Positions 7,163-12,004 of a stretch of DNA of 12,004 nt are shown piece after piece. The position numbers and the translations under genes are program-made. The notes beneath the pieces were generated by a model. That model did no database searches and had not been told where the DNA came from. It saw only the letters and a list, made by a program, of their open reading frames with translations. Origin of the DNA: F1-60-MAGs104 sp964355975 (lineage in GTDB: Bacteria > Planctomycetota > Phycisphaerae > Phycisphaerales > SM1A02); assembly GCA_964355975.1 (NCBI GenBank), contig CAYHFW010000051.1:1-12004 (forward strand), written 5' to 3'. Positions within the stretch are counted from its first letter, which is position 1, and each line of letters begins with the position of its first letter.

Positions 7163-8292
7163 AGCAACTCCGACTTGGGATCAATCGCCGTGAAAGCCGC
7201 AGGATTCTCTTTGCCGCCGAGCATTGTTGGATCACTCGACCCCGTATATGGGCCCCACCGTTCGCGGTAGACATCTCGGTACAAATCACTCACAGGCGCA
7301 TGCGGGGATTGCTCAGCCCACTCGACCGACTCGCGCACTTGCACGCGCACATCGCGTTGCAGCGTCTTGTATTGCTCTTCGCTGAACGCACCGCGCGACT
7401 CGAGATGTGCCTTGAGCCGGCCGATCGGATCGTCGGCCTCGTAGCGCTCTTCTTCTTCGCGCGTTCGATACTTGCGTGGATCGGACATCGAGTGACCCTT
7501 GTATCGATAGCAGCGCATGTCGACGAACGCTGGACGCGACGTCGCGCGCACGCGGTCGGCGAGCTCTTTCATCGCGAAGTATGTGTCGAGCACATCCATG
7601 CCGTTCATGACAACGCCTTCGAAGCCGTATGCAGCGGCCTTCGCTGAGATGTCGTGCCCCATCGTGGTGCCGCGTGAGATAGCCGTTCCCATCGAGTAGC
7701 CGTTGTTTTCGCAGATGATGATTGCAGGCAAGTCGAAGAGGCCGGCGAGATTCATGGCTTCATGCACTGAACCTTGGTTGAGTGCGCCATCGCCGAGGAA
7801 TGCCAAGGTCACCCGCTTCGACTTTCCACCGTTGATGACTTCATCTTCGTACTTCGTCGCGAAGGCGAGTCCCACACCAAGAGGAATCTGCGCGCCGACG
7901 ATGCCGTGCCCGCCAAACAAATTGTTCGCGCGGTCGAACATGTGCATCGAGCCGCCCTTGCCTTTGGCGCAGCCTCCAACGCGTCCGAACATCTCTGCCA
8001 TGCAGTGGCGAGGATCCATCCCGCGCGCGAGTGCGTGGCCGTGATCGCGGTATGCAGTGACCACGGGATCGGCCGCTTCGATCGCTGCAATCGTCCCGAC
8101 CGCAACGGCCTCTTGACCGATGTAGACGTGGCAGAATCCACCGATCTTCTTGTCCTGGTAGGCCTGCATGCAGCGCAGTTCAAACTCGCGGATGAGCATC
8201 ATCTCGCGCAGCCACTTCAATGCCGTTGCCGCGGCAATGTCGCCGCGCGGTGGGGTGGGTGCGAGAGTAGTCGTGGGTGGAAATGCAGACAT
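7159..8292 (-). CDS. pdhA: Pyruvate dehydrogenase E1 component, alpha subunit
   Basis: First gene of the pdh operon, 377 residues. The ThDP/Mg-binding motif runs from GDG (167-169) to ENN (195-197). His129 in FGGHGIVGAQIPLG and the loop RYKGHSMSDPRKYRTREEE (263-281) correspond to the active-site loops of PDH E1 alpha; in mammals the second is the kinase-regulated loop. The substrate-side segment YRDHGHALARGMDP (81-94) also fits. The first 20 or so residues (Thr/Pro-rich) are not conserved. The heterotetrameric E1 (separate alpha and beta) is the Gram-positive and organelle type, not the single-chain AceE. The start ATG at 8292 has no evident Shine-Dalgarno and is preceded by a candidate promoter. 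An acetoin or branched-chain dehydrogenase E1 is the alternative, judged less likely from the SMSDP loop and the neighbouring E1 beta. Confidence 0.95.
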   Translation of the reverse strand: MSAFPPTTTLAPTPPRGDIAAATALKWLREMMLIREFELRCMQAYQDKKIGGFCHVYIGQEAVAVGTIAAIEAADPVVTAYRDHGHALARGMDPRHCMAEMFGRVGGCAKGKGGSMHMFDRANNLFGGHGIVGAQIPLGVGLAFATKYEDEVINGGKSKRVTLAFLGDGALNQGSVHEAMNLAGLFDLPAIIICENNGYSMGTAISRGTTMGHDISAKAAAYGFEGVVMNGMDVLDTYFAMKELADRVRATSRPAFVDMRCYRYKGHSMSDPRKYRTREEEERYEADDPIGRLKAHLESRGAFSEEQYKTLQRDVRVQVRESVEWAEQSPHAPVSDLYRDVYRERWGPYTGSSDPTMLGGKENPAAFTAIDPKSELL

Positions 8293-8315
8293 CGGGCAAC
8301 AGCGGTGAGCGCCTA

Positions 8316-8344
8316 GTTATAGGGGTTGCGACCGTTTGGGGCAA
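8316..8344 (-). promoter_or_regulatory. Candidate sigma-70-type promoter of the pdh operon
   Basis: On the minus strand TTGCCC (8344-8339) and TATAAC (8321-8316) are separated by exactly 17 bp, matching the -35 and -10 consensus at 4/6 and 5/6. Transcription would begin near 8309, giving a leader of about 17 bases before the pdhA ATG. The -35 box falls in one arm of a GGTTGC-N11-GCAACC dyad (8324-8346). GTTGCCC occurs both there (8345-8339) and in the leader (8300-8294). The 78-bp gap has no other obvious signal. Confidence 0.45.
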
Positions 8345-8370
8345 CCACCTCGCTCGCGCAGTGATTGCCG

Positions 8371-10746
8371 TTATTGCGGAGAGACCTTCGATGGTTCTTT
8401 CGAGTTCAACTGCGCCAAGTACCGCGTCTCAAGTTCGCCCGAGATCTTTGCTTCGAGAATCATCACCGCCATTTCAAGTTGCGGATCGATTCCAGTTGCA
8501 AGAAGGTCTTGCACTTGCGGACGCAAGTCGACCGTCATCATGTTGCGATCGCCTTCGTCGATCAAGTCAGCAGCGATGCGCATCTCTGCGCTCTTCTCAG
8601 CTTGTGGCGGCGTGATCTTGACGACGAGGTCGGGGTTGACTCCCCAGTCGTCGCTTGTTGCACGACGATGTACGAGCCGTCCCTTCGTCTGCCCTTCGAC
8701 ATCGGCGGATGGCAAAACGTAGTACTGCGTTGTGACCTTGACCGCCCCCTCATTCACGCCATCTTCGATGGGCTGCACGGTCTGAACGCTGCCCTTTCCA
8801 AAGCTGCGTTCGCCCAGGATGACAGCCGCCCCGTGGGTCTGCAAGCTTCCGCTCACGATTTCACTTGCGCTCGCACTGCCGTTGTTCACGAGCACAACGA
8901 GCGGCAAATTCGCAAGCGCCGCGCGCGCGCGCTCTGCTGAAAAACTGCCGGTGCGATTGCCTTCGCGGTCTTGCACAGAGACGACCTCGCCCTGCGGAAC
9001 AAAGAGATTGACGAACGAGACCGCGCTCTTGAGAAGTCCACCAGGATTGCCACGCAGATCAAGCACGAGCCCATTGAGCGTGCGCTCGCGCTTCATTTGT
9101 CGAATCGCATCCATGAAATCGTCGAGCGAGTCTTCGTTGAACGAGGTCAGCCGCACGTAGCCGATCCCAACTGAAGGATCGACCCACCAATCCCATGATG
9201 GCTTGCCGCGCGCGTCGAGTTCTTTCTTCCACCAACCATTGACCGACCGCATCTTGATGCTCGCGCGCTTGAGCGGAAAGTCCATCGGCTCGTCGACACC
9301 TTCACGACCGATTGTGAGTTTCACAACCTTTCCAACAGGGCCAGTGATATTGCTCACCGCACGGTTGGTTGCCCATCCCACAGTCGACTGATCGTCAACG
9401 GCAAGAATTTTGTCGCCTGGGCGGATGCCCGCGCGCGATGCGGGTGATCCCTCGAGTGGATTGACGATCAGCAACTCGCGCTTGTCATTGTGACGAAGCA
9501 GAATTCCGACGCCCACGAAATTTCCCTCGATGCTCTGGCGAAAACGACGCAATTCGTCGGGCCAAATGATCTGCGAGTAGTCGTCTTCATATTCCTTTGA
9601 GAGTTGTGTGGTCGCTCCTTCGCCAAACTCGCGCAGGATGACCTCGTTTGGAATCCCAACGGTTTGCTCGTTGACGGCAAGCACTTCAGCGATGGTCGAT
9701 TGATAATCAGCGGCTCCGAGTTTTCGACCAGTGACTGCCGCGATTTCTTTCTGCCGTCCCTCGACGACACTGCGCAGCGCTTGCACCTTCGCAGCGTCGG
9801 CGAGACCTGGAAAGTTCTCGACGAGTTGCGGAGTGGTCAGCAGCGACTCAACGCTCGACAGCCCACCTTGCAACAGCGGCTTCCAACCGGCGTTCGTGAC
9901 ATGCTCACTCGCCGCCTGTCGCAGCCCAAGCATGACGAGGCGCGGCGTGATTCCAGCGATGCGTTCCTTCCATTCGTCAGCGAAGAGTTCGTTGTATTCG
10001 GCCAGCTCAGTGTCGGCTTCGTCGAGCGGCTTGCCCTCAGCTTTGGCGAGTTTCTCGAGTCGCGCGCGTGCGAGTTTGCGCAGTCGATAGAGCTCACGTG
10101 GTGCGAACTCGGCAACCAAGAGCACGCGGCGATTCAAGAGATCGAGTTGCGTATCAAGGGCCTTGTATTGGTCTTTGTCAGCGCCGTCATAGAGCGCCTT
10201 CTGACGAAAGAGAATTTCCTGCTCGAGCAGCAGATCGCCATCAACGGCAGCGGCTGCGGTCGCCGCCTTCGCTGCCGCTTCGACTTCGTGGCCACGATCC
10301 GATTCGAGCCACGCCTTCCACTCATGTGATGGAAGCAAGAATTTGATGTTGACTGCATGCAACATTGCAGTGTTGATGTCGCCCGCGGCAAGTGCAACTG
10401 CTAGATCGGCTGTGCGCTTTGTGAGTTCTGTTTGCCGCGCACTCTCAGATTCAATCTCATGCAGGCGTCGGCGCTCGACCGAACCGCGCACTGCCGCTGC
10501 GGCCTCGCTCTGACCTGCTGGCATCGCCTCGAGAAGCGAATTCACACGCGCGAGGTCGTCCGCCTTTGCTGCCTCCCAAACATCACGACTCCACCCGGCC
10601 AAAGGCGTCTTGTCGGCATCGCGCGCTGCCGGTGCGGCGACGTCGTCCGCGCGAGGTGCAATTGCGAATGTCGCGCTCGCAGACATCAAGGTGATCGAAC
10701 AGAGACTCACAACGAGGATGCGGGCAACCCGATTCGATGGTGACAT
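8371..10746 (-). CDS. S41 family C-terminal processing peptidase (CtpA/Tsp-like), exported, with large N-terminal helical region
   Basis: Periplasmic serine peptidase of 791 residues. The start is the ATG at 10746, preceded by GGAAGG five bases away; an upstream GTG at 10782 is less likely. A signal peptide covers roughly 1-28 (VARILVVSLCSITLMSASATFA). Residues about 40-390 are Ala/Glu/Leu/Arg-rich, apparently helical, with no family I recognise. A PDZ domain spans about 408-495 (GVGILLRH, GSPASRAGIRPGDKILAVD). The S41 core follows, with LDLRGNPGG (563-570) and the Ser-Lys dyad Ser626 (NNGSASASEI) and Lys651 (RSFGKGSVQ). Gln655 matches the third residue of the Tsp triad, and the Ser-Lys and Lys-Gln spacings (25 and 4) equal those of E. 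coli Tsp (430, 455, 459). Such enzymes trim the C-termini of exported proteins. The stop lies 78 bp before pdhA, which has its own candidate promoter. Confidence 0.93.
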   Translation of the reverse strand: MSPSNRVARILVVSLCSITLMSASATFAIAPRADDVAAPAARDADKTPLAGWSRDVWEAAKADDLARVNSLLEAMPAGQSEAAAAVRGSVERRRLHEIESESARQTELTKRTADLAVALAAGDINTAMLHAVNIKFLLPSHEWKAWLESDRGHEVEAAAKAATAAAAVDGDLLLEQEILFRQKALYDGADKDQYKALDTQLDLLNRRVLLVAEFAPRELYRLRKLARARLEKLAKAEGKPLDEADTELAEYNELFADEWKERIAGITPRLVMLGLRQAASEHVTNAGWKPLLQGGLSSVESLLTTPQLVENFPGLADAAKVQALRSVVEGRQKEIAAVTGRKLGAADYQSTIAEVLAVNEQTVGIPNEVILREFGEGATTQLSKEYEDDYSQIIWPDELRRFRQSIEGNFVGVGILLRHNDKRELLIVNPLEGSPASRAGIRPGDKILAVDDQSTVGWATNRAVSNITGPVGKVVKLTIGREGVDEPMDFPLKRASIKMRSVNGWWKKELDARGKPSWDWWVDPSVGIGYVRLTSFNEDSLDDFMDAIRQMKRERTLNGLVLDLRGNPGGLLKSAVSFVNLFVPQGEVVSVQDREGNRTGSFSAERARAALANLPLVVLVNNGSASASEIVSGSLQTHGAAVILGERSFGKGSVQTVQPIEDGVNEGAVKVTTQYYVLPSADVEGQTKGRLVHRRATSDDWGVNPDLVVKITPPQAEKSAEMRIAADLIDEGDRNMMTVDLRPQVQDLLATGIDPQLEMAVMILEAKISGELETRYLAQLNSKEPSKVSPQ

Positions 10747-10894
10747 GTCAGCCTTCCTTTGCCTGTGAAATCCGCCAGACACAACACGCGCAGTGTCCGA
10801 GCCGTACTTATAGTCGGATACTGCAGCCCAAGTTCACAAGGAACTTTCATAGAATCTGATTCTGTTGGTCTGATTTGCGCCAACCCCACCCGAG
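10747..10894. promoter_or_regulatory. Divergent control region with a 17-bp dyad
   Basis: This 148-bp gap separates the divergent S41 peptidase and zinc-ribbon membrane genes. It contains a perfect inverted repeat, AAGTTC-N5-GAACTT at 10830-10846, and a smaller one, AGAAT-CTG-ATTCT at 10851-10863. On the minus strand TATAAG (10812-10807) could be a -10 box for the peptidase. A 17-bp spacer puts its -35 exactly in one arm of the first dyad, although the hexamer itself (GAACTT) is a poor match. On the plus strand TTCACA (10833-10838) with TCTGAT (10855-10860) is a weak promoter candidate for the membrane gene. GGAAGG (10757-10752) is the peptidase ribosome site. Confidence 0.4.
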
Positions 10895-11836
10895 ATGCCT
10901 GCGCCGCTCCTGCATAATCAACCGCGCCCCTGCCCCGGCTGCTCGTTCGATCTCCGGGCGACCAGAGGCAATATCTGCCCAGAATGCGGGGCGAGTTTTG
11001 GCGAGACGGTTGCGATCCTCTCAGATTCGAGCGATCGGGAGGCGATTACTGCACTCGCCGATGGCTTTACGGCACTCCGCACGAGCGTGCTCTTCTCGCT
11101 GCTGATTTGGCTCGGTTGCGTCGCTGTACCAATGATGGGCGGAGTGGCGTGGGTCTTTCTGATGCTCGCCACAGGATGGCGCGCGATCGGCAACCACCGC
11201 CTCGCGCAAGTTCGGTTTTTCGATCAGCTCGAACTGCCTGGTCACCTGCGCGCGTTCGCGCCACTTGTTCATGCTGAACTTGCCATTGGATGCGCAGTGA
11301 CGTTCCTCACGTTCGCGAGTTCGATGAGCAACTTTCCGACAGTTGCCGTCTTGCTTCTGGCCCTTGGGCAGGTGGCGTGGCTCGGTCTCATCAGCGTGAA
11401 CAACTTTCTGACACTGCAGATCGCGCGGGCGGTTGGAACGAAATGCGGCCGCGAGCCAACGACTCAGCTGATTCGCTTCGCGCCATTTGTCATCTTCGGC
11501 GCGCCAGCCCTCTTTCTTCCGTTCTTGGTTCTTCGACTTCTCAATGGACTCTTGGCGAATCCCATTCCCGATGAGATTCAATCGGGCACAGGTCTCATCA
11601 TGGCCGTTGGATGCATCGCTGGGTGCGCGAGTGTGCTGCTCATTCAAGTTGAGGTCACCAGCGCGTGCGAGGCAGTGAACGAATCGCGCAAGGCAAAGCC
11701 GCGCATTCAACCGGGCCATCCGCAGCGGCGACGAAGTGTGCCGCGCGATGAGCCGCCAACCCCCGGCGATGGGGATGTCATTCCCTTCGCCGATGAACCA
11801 ACTCAGAAGCGAAAGCCAAACCCCCCGACACGCTGA
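10895..11836 (+). CDS. Zinc-ribbon polytopic membrane protein of unknown function
   Basis: A 313-residue protein that I do not recognise as a characterised family. It opens with a zinc ribbon, Cys13-x2-Cys16 and Cys28-x2-Cys31 (CPGCSFDLRATRGNICPEC), the FDLR variant often seen at the start of Planctomycetes membrane proteins. Five or so hydrophobic stretches follow: about 65-93 (long enough for two spans), 126-144, 147-172, 193-220 and 232-252. The tail (265-313) is hydrophilic, rich in Arg, Lys and Pro. The likely topology is a cytoplasmic ribbon and tail around a helical membrane bundle. No catalytic motif is seen. The ATG at 10895 has no clear Shine-Dalgarno. The hydrophobic segments and ribbon leave little doubt that this strand is coding, although a long frame is also open on the opposite strand. 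It is divergent from the S41 peptidase and shares a control region with it. Confidence 0.8.
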   Translation: MPAPLLHNQPRPCPGCSFDLRATRGNICPECGASFGETVAILSDSSDREAITALADGFTALRTSVLFSLLIWLGCVAVPMMGGVAWVFLMLATGWRAIGNHRLAQVRFFDQLELPGHLRAFAPLVHAELAIGCAVTFLTFASSMSNFPTVAVLLLALGQVAWLGLISVNNFLTLQIARAVGTKCGREPTTQLIRFAPFVIFGAPALFLPFLVLRLLNGLLANPIPDEIQSGTGLIMAVGCIAGCASVLLIQVEVTSACEAVNESRKAKPRIQPGHPQRRRSVPRDEPPTPGDGDVIPFADEPTQKRKPNPPTR

Positions 11837-12004
11837 TGGTGGATTGCTGCTTGGCGTCGCGCGGTTGCGTAGAGCGGCGCAATCTTCGCTCGCGCGAGTT
11901 CCCGCGAGTCGATCCAACAACGTGACCTCCGCAGGTCAACGACCCTGGGCTCAAACATGCTGCGCCTCGCCTACGAAGACTCCGGCTCGGCTTGCAAACT
12001 CGCC
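11837..12004. other. Right-end segment without an assigned gene
   Basis: These 168 bp follow the zinc-ribbon gene. A CTCGCG...CGCGAG stem (11889-11894 with 11903-11908) and TGACCT-CCGC-AGGTCA (11923-11938) are small hairpins that might end its transcript, but neither has a T-run. A frame starting at ATG 11957 (MLRLAYEDSGS...) runs off the edge, and short minus-strand frames also enter from the right. The piece is too short to decide which, if any, is real. Confidence 0.3.

Noticed and set aside
8324..8346. GGTTGC-N11-GCAACC as a terminator of the S41 gene
   Set aside because: It has a six-bp stem with an 11-base loop and no T-run. Its overlap with a promoter-like sequence makes an operator or chance dyad more likely.
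9604..10329. Plus-strand open frame of 241 codons inside the S41 peptidase gene
   Set aside because: It is opposite a well-supported gene with signal peptide, PDZ domain and catalytic dyad. The translation shows no motif and there is no upstream signal.
10850..10855. TAGAAT as a -10 box for the zinc-ribbon gene
   Set aside because: No acceptable -35 lies 16-18 bp upstream; the nearest TTCACA is only 11 bp away.
11021..11920. Long minus-strand open frame of 299 codons opposite the zinc-ribbon membrane gene
   Set aside because: Its product is rich in Arg, Ser and His with no domain, while the plus strand encodes a paired-cysteine ribbon and membrane helices. It is read as an antisense artefact of high GC.

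Overview
The window looks like a chromosomal stretch from a GC-rich Planctomycetes-type bacterium, most likely Phycisphaerae. This is inferred from three things: a membrane protein with an N-terminal CPxC...CPEC zinc ribbon, of a kind frequent in that group; a subtilase with an NDDDGNGFVDD-type insert; and generally weak Shine-Dalgarno signals. I saw no phage, transposon, CRISPR, tRNA or rRNA sequence. Nine protein-coding genes are supported, and no gap between genes exceeds about 250 bp.

Layout, left to right. (1) The left edge carries a minus-strand pair: a nitrilase-superfamily hydrolase whose 3' end lies outside the window (1-523), preceded by an ISC/adrenodoxin-type [2Fe-2S] ferredoxin (532-930). 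(2) A long hairpin (967-1012) separates the pair from a secreted S8 subtilase of 800 residues (1050-3452, minus) with a C-terminal four-unit repeat domain. (3) A 251-bp divergent region leads to an RlmN-family radical SAM rRNA methyltransferase (3704-4807, plus). Its stop codon overlaps tail-to-tail with that of the pyruvate dehydrogenase operon. (4) pdhA-pdhB-pdhC (E1 alpha, E1 beta, E2; 8292 down to 4804, minus) is compact: pdhA and pdhB overlap by ATGA, and a small hairpin lies between pdhB and pdhC. A good candidate promoter lies just upstream of pdhA. No E3 (lipoamide dehydrogenase) gene is in the window. (5) A periplasmic S41 C-terminal-processing peptidase with a large helical N-terminal region (8371-10746, minus) is divergent from (6) a zinc-ribbon polytopic membrane protein of unknown function (10895-11836, plus). 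The 148-bp gap between them holds a perfect 17-bp dyad that could be a shared operator.

How the genes work together: only the pdh operon is a clear functional unit, feeding pyruvate into acetyl-CoA. The ferredoxin and hydrolase form a second short transcription unit, but no shared pathway is evident. The two exported peptidases, the rRNA methyltransferase and the membrane protein look like independent housekeeping or cell-envelope genes. I do not see a convincing new multi-gene system. The most distinctive items are the subtilase repeat domain, the unrecognised N-terminal half of the S41 peptidase, the zinc-ribbon membrane protein and several dyad elements between genes.
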